Shown: positions 41,346 to 50,724 of the stretch, in pieces | Layout of the letters: every line of letters begins with the position of its first letter | Numbering within the stretch: the stretch's first letter is position 1 | NCBI RefSeq assembly: GCF_030269445.1 | Contig: NZ_BSTJ01000005.1 | Coordinates: forward strand, 248,001 to 312,000 | Direction of reading: 5' to 3' | DNA: 64,000 nt | Source of the DNA: Actinoallomurus iriomotensis | GTDB lineage: Bacteria > Actinomycetota > Actinomycetes > Streptosporangiales > Streptosporangiaceae | Made by a program: the position numbers and the translations under genes | The notes under the pieces: generated by a model | What the model was told of the DNA's origin: nothing | What the model saw: the letters and a program-made list of their open reading frames with translations, nothing else | Databases searched by the model: none

Positions 41346-42347
41346 GTGATGTCGGAGAGCGTCGAACTCCTGTCGTCCTCTTCGCCGCCGGAGCTGCGCG
41401 GCACCGCGCCGGCGCGGACGCCTCACGAGCTGGCGAGCCTGCTACGGGCGTCCGGGATGGCCGAGGCCGGGCTGCGCGCGACCGCCATGTGGCTGGTCTC
41501 GGGCCGGCGCGAGTCGCCGCACACCCGTACCGCCTACATCCGGGACGTGAGCTGGTGGGTGCGGTGGTGCGCGGAGCAGGGCGGGACGCCCGCCGAGGCG
41601 TCGACCTCGATGGCGGACCTGTACATGGCGGCGCTGAAGGCGTCGGGGCTGGCGCGGGCCACCATCGGCCGGCGGGTGGCGGCCGTGTCCTCCTGGTACA
41701 CCTATCTGATCCGCGAGCGGTGCGCGGCCCTCAACCCCTTCGAGGGCGCCGAGCGGCCACGGCTGAACACCGCCGACTCCGGCACCCGAGGGCTGTCCCG
41801 CGAGCAGATCACCTCGATCCTGAGCCACTCGGCCGCGCACGAGTCCGCCCGCACCTACGCGCTGCTGTGGCTGATGTTCGCCACGGCGGGCCGGATCAGT
41901 TCGGTGCTGGACGCGCGGATCGAGGACCTCAGCCAGGACCGTCACCATCAGGTTCTGGACCTCCAGGTCAAGGGCGGGCGGACCAAGAGGTTCGCCATCC
42001 CCCCGGCGGCGCTGGCGGCGATCCACGACTACCTCGCCGAACGCGGCCACCCGGACAACGGGCTGATCTTCGTGTCGCGGAACGACCGCCGGCTGGTGCA
42101 GTCCTACGTGTGGAAGCTGGTCAACCGGGTGGCCCGCGCCGCCGGGGTCTCGTACGGCATCTCGCCGCACTCGTTCCGGCATTCGGCCATCACCATCGCG
42201 CTCAGCGACGGCCGGCCCCTGCACGTCGTCCAGGACTTCGCCGGCCACGCCGACCCCCGTACGACGCGCCGCTACGACCGGGCCCGCGAATCCCTCGACC
42301 GCTCACCCGCGTACGGCCTCGCCACGTCCGTCGCTCCGGAGATGTAG
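41346..42347 (+). CDS. Tyrosine recombinase/integrase
   Basis: Site-specific recombinase of 333 residues. An N-terminal SAM-like core-binding domain (about 55-135; SPHTRTAYIRDVSWWVRWC) precedes the catalytic domain with the complete residue set: R183 (AGRISSV), K209 (QVKGG), H275 and R278 (HSFRHS), H301 (GHADPRT) and nucleophile Y310 (RRYDRA). Start GTG 41346 or ATG 41349. No excisionase, tRNA, att repeat or phage gene is adjacent, so it stands alone; it could be a XerC/D-like solo recombinase or the last relic of a mobile element. Confidence 0.88.
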   Translation: MMSESVELLSSSSPPELRGTAPARTPHELASLLRASGMAEAGLRATAMWLVSGRRESPHTRTAYIRDVSWWVRWCAEQGGTPAEASTSMADLYMAALKASGLARATIGRRVAAVSSWYTYLIRERCAALNPFEGAERPRLNTADSGTRGLSREQITSILSHSAAHESARTYALLWLMFATAGRISSVLDARIEDLSQDRHHQVLDLQVKGGRTKRFAIPPAALAAIHDYLAERGHPDNGLIFVSRNDRRLVQSYVWKLVNRVARAAGVSYGISPHSFRHSAITIALSDGRPLHVVQDFAGHADPRTTRRYDRARESLDRSPAYGLATSVAPEM

Positions 42348-42377
42348 CCGCGAGGCCGCGTCAGTCCGGTCAGGACC

Positions 42378-42415
42378 AGTGCCGCATCGGGCAACGTTCG
42401 CCCTGATGCGGCGCT
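42378..42415. terminator. Bidirectional hairpin terminator after the recombinase gene
   Basis: A 15-bp stem, including one G-U pair and one bulged T, closes a 7-base loop: AGTGCCGCATCGGGC (42378-42392) against 42400-42415. It lies between the recombinase gene and the end of the convergent dehydrogenase remnant and overlaps that remnant's stop codon. Confidence 0.7.
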
Positions 42416-43083
42416 AGAGGGTGAGTACGATCTTTCCCCGGGCGTGGCCGGTCTCGCTCAACCGGTGTGCCGCGGCCGTGTTCTCGATGGTGAAGGCGGC
42501 CGCGACCGGCACGGTGAAGCGGCCCTGCTCGGCGAGAGCGGCGGCCACGGCAAGTCCTTCGATCGCCTGCGGGTCCGCTCCCGGGCCCGCCGAGCGTGTT
42601 CGGTGGACTCCGTACTCCGCGGCGTTCATGTCGGCGATGGTCACCACTCGGTCCGGGCTTCCGGTGAGGTCCACCAGATCGGGCAGCGAGCCGGATCCGG
42701 CGCAGTCCAGGACGACGTCGACTCCGTCTGGTGCCAAGCGCGTCCGGCTTCAGCGCCCAGGCCGCCAAGACGGCGTACTCGGCGTTCGCGCCGCCGAGCT
42801 CCGCGACGTCGACGATGCCGAAGACCTCGTCGCCCGGCCGGATACCGGTTACCCCTGTGCCGACCTCGCCGACCACACCCGCGGCATCCATGCCGAGCAC
42901 GTGGGGCAGGCGGAGCGGTGCCATTTCGCGGAACCGGCCCGCACGGAGGTGGCAGTCGGCGGGCGTGAGGCCCGATGCCCGCACGCCCACCCGGATGTGG
43001 CCTGGTCCCGCGTGTGGTTCCGGTACGTCGGCGACTTCCAGCACGCTCGCGGGACCGTACTCGGAGAATGTCAGCGCTCTCAT
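42414..43083 (-). pseudogene. Zinc-binding dehydrogenase (quinone oxidoreductase type) with deletion and frameshift
   Basis: The 5' part in one frame (MRALTFSEYGPASVLEV... to LAAWALKPDALG) is the GroES-like substrate domain of a medium-chain dehydrogenase. The 3' part in another frame (LAPDGVDVVLDCAGSGSLPDLVD... to GKIVLTL) is the C-terminal half. They meet near 42737, where about 80 residues including the nucleotide-binding GxGxxG segment are missing. The remainder is well preserved on both sides, so the deletion is fairly recent. No function expected. Confidence 0.8.
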
Positions 43084-43199
43084 GGCGTCGGACACGACGT
43101 CGCGGCACAGGCACGGCACGGCCTCGATCGATCGCCCGGGATGGCGTGAGGCGATGCCGTGGGTTCCGAAGCCCTGTTAGAGCACGGTCCGCACAGGCC

Positions 43200-43661
43200 C
43201 TAGTCCAGGCAGAACTCGTTGCCCTCGGGGTCGGTCATCACGATGAAGCCGGCGCTCATCGGGGGAGCGGGCTCGTGGCGCCGTACCCGCGTCGCCCCCA
43301 GCGCGACGAGCCGGTCGCACTCGGCCTCCAGTGCCGCCATCCGCTCCTGTCCCCGCAGGCCGGGGGCCGCGCGGACGTCGAGGTGGACGCGGTTCTTGGC
43401 GGTCTTGTCCTCGGGCACCTGCTGGAAGAACAGCCGCGGGCCGTGCCCGGCGGGGTCCTCGATGGCCGATCTCGTGTCGCGCTGCTCCGGTGGCACGCCG
43501 GCCCGCGCGAGGAAGTCCTCCCACGCGGCCAGCGGGTCGGCGCCCGCGGGCAGGTCGACTCCCGGCGGGCCCGGGTGGACGTAACCCAGTACCTCGCGCC
43601 AGAAGGACGACAGCGCCCGTGGGTCGTGGGCGTCGAAGGTGATCTGAATGTGGCGGCTCAC
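43200..43661 (-). CDS. VOC-family (glyoxalase-like) protein
   Basis: Protein of 153 residues. SRHIQITFDAHDPRALSSFWREVLGYV is the first half of the vicinal oxygen chelate fold, KNRVHLDVRAAPG and MTDPEGNEFCLD the second, with metal-site residues H and E. Members act in glyoxal detoxification, drug binding or as uncharacterised enzymes. GTG at 43661 is chosen with GAGGAG upstream. It is divergent from a WYL-domain regulator gene, with a dyad between them, which suggests control by that protein. Confidence 0.85.
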   Translation of the reverse strand: MSRHIQITFDAHDPRALSSFWREVLGYVHPGPPGVDLPAGADPLAAWEDFLARAGVPPEQRDTRSAIEDPAGHGPRLFFQQVPEDKTAKNRVHLDVRAAPGLRGQERMAALEAECDRLVALGATRVRRHEPAPPMSAGFIVMTDPEGNEFCLD

Positions 43662-43698
43662 TCGGGCTCCTCGTCTCATGACGGATGTCGGTTGGAGC

Positions 43699-43747
43699 CA
43701 CCCTGGCACCTCTGGCGGACGGTATCGGTCCGCTATCTGGCAGGGTG
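43699..43747. promoter_or_regulatory. Nested dyad before the WYL regulator gene
   Basis: CACCCTG (43699-43705) and CAGGGTG (43741-43747) form an outer inverted repeat; GCGGAC / GTCCGC with a 7-base centre lies inside. The whole element is about 49 bases and ends seven bases before the WYL gene ATG, between divergent genes. It is the probable autoregulatory site. Confidence 0.45.
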
Positions 43748-43753
43748 TACGCG

Positions 43754-44752
43754 ATGGACGGTGCGGAGCGGGGCACGACGGAACGGGTGTTCGCCCTGCT
43801 CGGGCTGTTGCAGCAGCGCCGGTCCTGGACCGGCCCCGAGCTCGCCGGCCGGCTCGGGGTCACCACGCGCACGGTACGGCGTGACGTCGAGCGGCTGCGC
43901 GCGCTCGGCTATCGCGTCCACGCCGGGCAGGGCGTCGGCGGCGGCTACCGGCTCGGCCCGGGCCAGGACCTGCCGCCGCTGCTCCTCGACGACGAGGAGG
44001 CGATCGCCACCGTGGTCTCGCTGCTCGCCGGCGCGGGTGGCGCGGCCGCGGGCGACGCCGCGCTCCGGGCGCTGACCAAGCTCGACCAGGTGCTGCCCGT
44101 CCGGTTGCGGCACGAGGTGCGCGCGCTCTCCGGCTCGGTGGAGTCCTTCGGCGCGGGCCGCGCGCCGGTGGACCCCGAGGTGCTCATGACCCTGGCGAGG
44201 GCCTGCCGCGACGAGGTCGAGGCCGGCTTCGGCTACCCGTCCGGGAACGAGGTGCGACGGCGGCGGGTCGAGCCGTACCGCCTGGTCGCCTCCGACCGGC
44301 GCTGGTACCTGTTCGCCTACGACCTCGACCGTGACGGCTGGCGCACCTTCCGCGTCGACCGGATGACCGAGGTGTCCGCGCGGACCTGGCGCTTCCGCCC
44401 GCGCGCGGCGCCCGACGCGGCGGCGTACGTGCAGGAGGGCGTGGCGAGCCGGGTCTACCCGCACCGGGCGCGCTTTCTCGTGTACGCGCCGGCCGGCACG
44501 GTGCGCGCGCAGATCCCGGCGTCGGCGGCCGTCGTACGAGAGCGGGAGGGCGAGCGGTGCGAGGTCGTCAGCGGCGCCGGCAGCCTGGACTCCGTGCTCA
44601 TGCACGTGCTCCTGCTGGGGCACGCCTTCACGGTGCTCGACCCGCCGGAGCTGCGGGCACGCTGTCGCGTGCTGGCGGAGCGGCTGCGGTCGGCCGGTGC
44701 GGCGCCGGTGCCGGACCTGGAGAGGCCAACAGCCGCGGGAGAGGACGTGTGA
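43754..44752 (+). CDS. YafY-type regulator with WYL domain
   Basis: Regulator of 332 residues. The N-terminal DeoR-like HTH is TERVFALLGLLQQRRSWTGPELAGRLGVTTRTVRRDVERLRALG; the WYL domain (about 145-235) contains VEPYRLVASDRRWYLFAYDLDRDGWRTFRVDRM, and a WYL C-terminal extension follows. WYL domains bind small ligands or nucleic acid. ATG at 43754; GTG nine bases earlier is possible. The pip gene starts 2 bases after its stop and is probably co-transcribed. Confidence 0.87.
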   Translation: MDGAERGTTERVFALLGLLQQRRSWTGPELAGRLGVTTRTVRRDVERLRALGYRVHAGQGVGGGYRLGPGQDLPPLLLDDEEAIATVVSLLAGAGGAAAGDAALRALTKLDQVLPVRLRHEVRALSGSVESFGAGRAPVDPEVLMTLARACRDEVEAGFGYPSGNEVRRRRVEPYRLVASDRRWYLFAYDLDRDGWRTFRVDRMTEVSARTWRFRPRAAPDAAAYVQEGVASRVYPHRARFLVYAPAGTVRAQIPASAAVVREREGERCEVVSGAGSLDSVLMHVLLLGHAFTVLDPPELRARCRVLAERLRSAGAAPVPDLERPTAAGEDV

Positions 44753-44754
44753 CG

Positions 44755-45714
44755 ATGAGCGAGCCGTATCCGCCGATCGAGCCGTACGACCAGGGGATGC
44801 TCGAGGTGGGGGACGGCAACCTCGTGTACTGGGAGACCTGCGGGAACCCTGCGGGCAAACCCGCGCTCGTCGTGCACGGCGGACCCGGATCGGGCCGCGG
44901 CACCTGGACGCGCACCTACTTCGACCCGGAGCGCTACCGCGTCATCCTGTTCGACCAGCGTGGCTGCGGCCGCAGCACCCCGCACGCCGCAGATCCCGCG
45001 ACCGACATGCGGCACAACACCACCGGGCATCTCCTCACCGACATGGAGCGGCTCCGGCGGCACCTGGGCGTCGACCGGTGGCTGCTGTACGGCGGCTCGT
45101 GGGGTTCCACGCTCATCCTCGCCTACGCCGAACGGCATCCCGAACGTGTGTCGGAGATCGTCATCTCCAGTGTCACCACCACCCGGCGCTCGGAGATCGA
45201 CTGGCTGTACCGCGGGGTCGGCCGGTTCTTTCCCGAGCAGTGGGAACGCTTCCTCGCCGGCGCCCCGGGCACGCCCCGCGACGGGGACGTCGTCGCGGCG
45301 TACGCGCGGCTGATGGAACACCCCGACGCCGCCGTACGCGAGCGGGCGACGGCCGACTGGTGCGCCTGGGAGGACACGGTGCTGTCCGGCGAGACGAAGG
45401 GCGCCTCCCGCCCCTACGGCGACCGGCCCGCCTCGGCCCGGGTGGCGCTGGTGCGCATCTGCTCGCACTACTTCTCCCATGGGGCGTGGCTGGAGGAGGG
45501 CGCCCTGCTGCGCGACGCGCACCGGCTGGCCGGGATCCCGGGCGTCCTGGTCCACGGCCGGCTCGACCTGGGCGGCCCGCTCGACACGGCCTGGGAGCTG
45601 GCCCGCGCCTGGCCCGACGCCGAGCTGGTCGTCGTGGAGGACGCGGGCCATCTGGGCGGCGCCGCGACACGCGGTCACGTCCTGGCGGCCCTCGACCGGT
45701 TCGCCGCCCCGTGA
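44755..45714 (+). CDS. pip: Proline iminopeptidase
   Basis: Cytoplasmic S33 serine peptidase of 319 residues that removes N-terminal proline from peptides. VVHGGPGSGRGTW (oxyanion motif at 41-45), LFDQRGCGRSTPHA and YGGSWGSTLILAYAERHP (nucleophile S115) match the family closely, and VHGRLDLGGPLDTAW and VEDAGHLGG hold the Asp and His. The ATG follows the WYL regulator stop by two bases with a GGGAGAGGA ribosome site. It is the clearest of the peptide-processing genes in the window and may join the proline/hydroxyproline peptide theme. Confidence 0.92.
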   Translation: MSEPYPPIEPYDQGMLEVGDGNLVYWETCGNPAGKPALVVHGGPGSGRGTWTRTYFDPERYRVILFDQRGCGRSTPHAADPATDMRHNTTGHLLTDMERLRRHLGVDRWLLYGGSWGSTLILAYAERHPERVSEIVISSVTTTRRSEIDWLYRGVGRFFPEQWERFLAGAPGTPRDGDVVAAYARLMEHPDAAVRERATADWCAWEDTVLSGETKGASRPYGDRPASARVALVRICSHYFSHGAWLEEGALLRDAHRLAGIPGVLVHGRLDLGGPLDTAWELARAWPDAELVVVEDAGHLGGAATRGHVLAALDRFAAP

Positions 45715-45726
45715 GACCCGGTGTGC

Positions 45727-46758
45727 TCAGAAACCGGTGAGGGTGATCTTGCCGACGGCGGTTCCCGACTCCATGATCCGGTGGGCCTCCCGCAGATGGG
45801 CGGCGTTGATCACGCCCAGGTCCCGTGTGGCCGTGGTGACCAGGAGGCCCCGGTCCACCAGCCGCGCGATCTGGGTGAGGATGCGGTGCTGCGCCGCCAT
45901 GTCCGGAGTCTGGAAGAGCGAGCGAGTGTACATGAACTCCCAGTGGAAGGAGATGCTCTTGGCCTTGAGCACGCCGATCGGCAGGGACTCGTAGTCGTCG
46001 ATGGCGACGATGTGCCCGAACGGTTTGAGCAGATCGGCGTAGGCGGTGAGGTTGCGTTCGGTGCCGGTGGTGCTGAAGACGTGGTCCAGGCCGTACGGCG
46101 CCGGTCCGGCCAGCTGCTCCTTCAACGGCTTGTGGTGGTCGACGACGTGGTGGGCGCCCATGCGCCGGGCGAAGTCGACGGTCTCCGGCCGGGACGCGGT
46201 GCCGATCACGGTGAGGCCGGTGAGGGTGCGGACCAGCTGCGTCACCATGGCTCCGACGCCGCCGGCCGCGGCGGTCACCAGCAGCGTTCCGGTCTGGTCC
46301 AGGGCGCCGAGGCGCAGGCCGAGGCGTTCGAAGAGTCCCTCCCAGGCGGTGAGGGAGGTCAGCGGGAGCGCGGCCGCCTCGGTGAAGGAGAGGGTGGCGG
46401 GTTTGCGGGCGACGATGCGCTCGTCGACGAGGTGGTAGCGGGAGTCGGCGCCGGGCCGGTCGATCGCGCCGGCGTAGTAGACCTCCTCGCCGACCGTGAA
46501 CAGCTCTACCTGGTCGCCGACCGCGACGACGGTGCCCGCCGCGTCCCAGCCGAGCACCTTCGGCTCGCCGCCGGGGTCGTTGTTCTGACGCACCTTGTAG
46601 TCGACCGGGTTGACGGCGACGGCCTCGACCCGGACGAGCAGGTCGCGCGGCCCGGGGCGGGGGACGGGCAGCTCGACGTCCACCAGGCTCTCCTCGTCGT
46701 CGACCGGCAGGCTCTCGCGGTAGGCGACGGCGGGCATCGTCGTCTCGATCGTGCTCAC
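45727..46758 (-). CDS. Zinc-type alcohol dehydrogenase-like protein (NADPH:quinone reductase group)
   Basis: Medium-chain dehydrogenase of 343 residues. The N-terminal domain contains VEAVAVNPVDYKVRQNND and KVLGWDAAGTVVAVG; the cofactor motif is VTAAAGGVGAMVTQL in the second half. The zinc ligands of true alcohol dehydrogenases are absent, so it is of the zinc-independent or ZADH type (COG0604) acting on quinones or enones. GTG start at 46758 with GAGGAG upstream; an ATG 21 bases later is an alternative. It is divergent from an HxlR regulator, a common pair in quinone or aldehyde stress. Confidence 0.86.
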   Translation of the reverse strand: MSTIETTMPAVAYRESLPVDDEESLVDVELPVPRPGPRDLLVRVEAVAVNPVDYKVRQNNDPGGEPKVLGWDAAGTVVAVGDQVELFTVGEEVYYAGAIDRPGADSRYHLVDERIVARKPATLSFTEAAALPLTSLTAWEGLFERLGLRLGALDQTGTLLVTAAAGGVGAMVTQLVRTLTGLTVIGTASRPETVDFARRMGAHHVVDHHKPLKEQLAGPAPYGLDHVFSTTGTERNLTAYADLLKPFGHIVAIDDYESLPIGVLKAKSISFHWEFMYTRSLFQTPDMAAQHRILTQIARLVDRGLLVTTATRDLGVINAAHLREAHRIMESGTAVGKITLTGF

Positions 46759-46868
46759 GGTGGGCGGGCTCCTCGTTCTGGTTCGGGCGGTACGGGACTC
46801 GGCGCTGCACGGACTCGCGCAGGTCGGTAAACCTATTCGTGCGGTAGTGGTTACCCGCAAGGGCCACA

Positions 46869-46885
46869 GGTACCCATTGGGTACC
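46869..46885. promoter_or_regulatory. HxlR operator candidate
   Basis: GGTACCC-ATT-GGGTACC (46869-46885) is a perfect palindrome with a 3-base centre, eight bases before the HxlR start and between divergent genes. HxlR/DUF24 proteins bind GTAC-containing palindromes, and this lies where repression would be expected. Confidence 0.6.
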
Positions 46886-46893
46886 GTGGGCCG

Positions 46894-47259
46894 ATGACGA
46901 CGCGCCCCTCGGCTTCCTGCACCGACCCCAAGGACGTCTATGCCGCCGCCTGCCCCTGCCGCGACATGCTGGACCTGCTCGCCAACAAGTGGAGCGCCCT
47001 CGCCCTGGGAGCATTGGAGGGCGGTGCGCAGCGCTTCGGCGCACTGCGCACCCGCCTTCAGGGCGTGAGCCCGAAGGTGCTCACCCAGACTCTGCGCCGC
47101 CTGGAGGACCATGGCCTGGTCCACCGGGAGGTCTACGCCGAGGTACCGGTCCGCGTGGAGTACAGCCTGACTCCGCTCGGCGCCGACGCCTGCGTTCCCC
47201 TCGCCCACCTGCGTTCCTGGGTGGAGCAGAACATCGACCGCTTTCCCCTGGAGTCGTGA
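46894..47259 (+). CDS. HxlR/DUF24 family transcriptional regulator
   Basis: Winged-helix protein of 121 residues. AACPCRDMLDLLANKWSALALGALEGGAQRFGALRTRLQGVSPKVLTQTLRRLEDHGLVHREVY is the HxlR signature; the CPC near residue 20 holds the redox-active cysteine found in quinone sensors of this family. It is divergent from a dehydrogenase and has a GTAC palindrome at its start, so it probably senses quinone or electrophile stress and controls that gene. The rox locus follows on the same strand but has its own promoter. Confidence 0.88.
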   Translation: MTTRPSASCTDPKDVYAAACPCRDMLDLLANKWSALALGALEGGAQRFGALRTRLQGVSPKVLTQTLRRLEDHGLVHREVYAEVPVRVEYSLTPLGADACVPLAHLRSWVEQNIDRFPLES

Positions 47260-47279
47260 TCTGGCGGCCGCAAAAAGGG

Positions 47280-47308
47280 TTGGACGGGTGATGCTCGGGC
47301 TTGTAGCG
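47280..47308 (+). promoter_or_regulatory. Promoter of the leader-rox transcript
   Basis: TTGGAC (47280-47285) and TAGCGT (47303-47308) are separated by 17 bases. Transcription would start near 47315, giving a leader of about 140 bases before rox that contains the 19-codon ORF and the hairpin. A stretch GACACC at 47322-47327 in the leader could pair with the left arm of that hairpin. Confidence 0.5.
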
Positions 47309-47346
47309 TGCCGTTGACCGTGACACCGCCCGAGGAGGTGAGACCC

Positions 47347-48898
<1,552 letters not shown>

Positions 48899-48934
48899 TC
48901 CTGCCGCCGTTCACCCCCACCGGTGCGGCCCGCT

Positions 48935-48965
48935 TTGACCTTTAAGCCGGTTGAAGGCCGACAAT
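48935..48965 (+). promoter_or_regulatory. MerR-type promoter (19-bp spacer) of the MerR-clamp fusion gene
   Basis: TTGACC (48935-48940) and GACAAT (48960-48965) are separated by 19 bases, the over-long spacing that MerR proteins correct. The spacer holds an imperfect dyad CCTTTAA...TTGAAGG. The start of transcription would be about 48972, one base before the ATG at 48973, so the message is probably leaderless. Confidence 0.65.
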
Positions 48966-48972
48966 CTCGCTC

Positions 48973-50049
48973 ATGGACGACTCCGAGGGGTTCGTGAGCA
49001 TCGGTGCCTTCGCGCACCGGGTGGGGCTGGCGCCGAGCGCGCTGCGGTTCTACGACGACTGCGGCGTGCTGCGGCCGGCGTTCGTGGACGAGGCGACCGG
49101 CTACCGCTACTACCACCCCGACCAGGAGCCCCGCGCCGTCCTCGTACGGCGGCTGCGGAAGGCCGGGCTGCCGCTGACCGAGGCGACGCTGGTGCTGGAC
49201 GGCCCCCGGGCGCAGGCCCGCGCCGTGCTGGAGGAACACCTGGAACGGGCGCGGGAGACGGCCGCGGCGGCGCGGTCGGCGATCGAGTCGATCCTGCGCG
49301 ACCTGGCGCCGGGCGAGCCGGTGTGCGGGGCGCGGGTGGGCGGCGCGGAGTTGGCGAGCGCCGTTCGCCAGGTCGCGCCCGCCGTGGCCGACCCGGCGGT
49401 CGCCGGGGAGTTTCCCGTGCTCGGCGGGGTGCTGGTCGAGCTCGACGGGCAGGAGCTCCGCCTGGTCGCCACCGACCGTTACCGCCTGGCGGTGCGCACG
49501 CTGCGGGCGGAGCTCGTCGAGGGCGGCCCGGGCCGGGTCGTCGCCGACGCCACGGCGATGAAGGGGGTCGCCGCCTGGGCCGTACGCCACGAGCAGGTCG
49601 AGGTGGAGCTCGACGGCTCCGGGGCGCGGGTCCGGGGCGGCGGCCGGGTACGGACGCTGCCGGCGGTCGAGGGGACGTTCCCCGACTACCGGATGCTCCT
49701 GGAGGACCGGCCCGCCGTACGGCACCGGCTGATCGCCGACCGGGCGGCGCTGCGGGACCGGCTCGCCGAGGCCGGTGAGACCGTCACCCTGCACGCCGAG
49801 GACCACCGCGTCCGCGTCGTCGGCGGCGAACCGCCCGAGGCCGCGGTGCCGGCGATCCGCATCGGCCCGCCGCTGTCGGTCGCCTTCGACCCGGTCGTGC
49901 TGGTCGCGGCCCTGGACGCCGGCGTGGGACCCGACGTCCTGCTGGAGGTCTGCGACCCGAGGTCGCCCGTTGTCGTGCGCTCCGCCGACCAGGGCAGCTT
50001 CACCACCTTGGTCATGCCGGTCCTGCCCCGGCCCGAACGACAGGCGTGA
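48973..50049 (+). CDS. MerR regulator fused to DNA polymerase III sliding-clamp domains
   Basis: Protein of 358 residues in two parts. Residues 1-75 are a MerR HTH (SIGAFAHRVGLAPSALRFYDDCGVLRPAFVDEATGYRYYH), followed by a dimer helix (80-112). Residues ~115-352 match DnaN domains II and III: ELRLVATDRYRLAV (161-174) corresponds to the clamp domain II motif, FPDYRMLL (236-243) to its end, and FTTLVMPV (343-350) to the C-terminal MPM/V strand. Domain I of a normal clamp is absent, so a standard ring cannot form. The pocket for clamp-binding peptides lies between domains II and III, so the fused part could act as the ligand sensor. The TPR-like gene follows 12 bases downstream. Confidence 0.85.
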   Translation: MDDSEGFVSIGAFAHRVGLAPSALRFYDDCGVLRPAFVDEATGYRYYHPDQEPRAVLVRRLRKAGLPLTEATLVLDGPRAQARAVLEEHLERARETAAAARSAIESILRDLAPGEPVCGARVGGAELASAVRQVAPAVADPAVAGEFPVLGGVLVELDGQELRLVATDRYRLAVRTLRAELVEGGPGRVVADATAMKGVAAWAVRHEQVEVELDGSGARVRGGGRVRTLPAVEGTFPDYRMLLEDRPAVRHRLIADRAALRDRLAEAGETVTLHAEDHRVRVVGGEPPEAAVPAIRIGPPLSVAFDPVVLVAALDAGVGPDVLLEVCDPRSPVVVRSADQGSFTTLVMPVLPRPERQA

Positions 50050-50061
50050 GGAGAGACACCG

Positions 50062-50709
50062 ATGGATCCGCAGAACCCCGTCGTAGGGCTGTGCGCGGAG
50101 GGCATGCGCGCCGAGACCGAGGGCCGCGCCGCCGACGCACGCGCGCTGTTCGAGCAGGCGTGGCGTACCGCCGCCGACGACTACGAGGCCTGTGTCGCCG
50201 CGCACTACCTGGCCCGGCACCAGCCGACGCCGCAGGAGACGCTCCGCTGGAACCAGGAGTGCCTGGAGCTGGCGAACCGGGTCGGCGACGAGCGGGTCAC
50301 CGGCTTCTACGCCTCCCTGCACCTGAACCTGGCCAAGGCCCACCGGGACCTGGACGAACCCCAGGAGGCACGGCGGCACTTCACGGCCGCGACCGCGCAC
50401 GTGAACGACGCGCCGCCGGGCCCCTACGCCGACGGGCTCCGCTTCGCGATCGCCGAAGGGCTGCGCGAGGACGGCGCCGCCGAACGGGCGGACGACGACG
50501 CGCTGCGGGACCTGCTGCTGCGGCTGTGCGCGCGGCGGGACCTGCGGGCGCTCGGGCTGGTCCTGCCCGCCTACCTGGGTGACCTGGGGAGCGAGGAGGA
50601 CCGGGCCCGGCTGGCCGGCGCCCTGCACACGCTGCACGCGACGCGGTGGCTGCCCGAGCAGGAGCAGGAGGCCCTGGGCCGGGTCATCGGCTCACTCACC
50701 ACGGCCTGA
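50062..50709 (+). CDS. TPR-like protein, partner of the MerR-clamp gene
   Basis: Cytoplasmic protein of 215 residues with helical repeat character: ARALFEQAWRTAADDYEACVAAHYLARHQPTPQETLRWNQECLELA and VTGFYASLHLNLAKAHRDLDEPQEARRHFTAA read as tetratricopeptide-type helix pairs. No catalytic motif is visible. The GGAGAGACACC ribosome region and 12-base gap place it in an operon with the MerR-clamp fusion, so the two probably function together. Role unknown; protein-protein interaction is the only safe inference. Confidence 0.78.
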   Translation: MDPQNPVVGLCAEGMRAETEGRAADARALFEQAWRTAADDYEACVAAHYLARHQPTPQETLRWNQECLELANRVGDERVTGFYASLHLNLAKAHRDLDEPQEARRHFTAATAHVNDAPPGPYADGLRFAIAEGLREDGAAERADDDALRDLLLRLCARRDLRALGLVLPAYLGDLGSEEDRARLAGALHTLHATRWLPEQEQEALGRVIGSLTTA

Positions 50710-50724
50710 CGTCCGGCCCGGCGT

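Noticed and set aside
41300-43200. Genomic island or prophage built on the recombinase
   Set aside because: No tRNA, flanking repeat, phage or plasmid gene is present; neighbours are ordinary metabolic genes.
48973-50049. The clamp-like part as a second functional DNA polymerase clamp
   Set aside because: Domain I is missing and a MerR domain is fused, so a standard ring clamp is unlikely.
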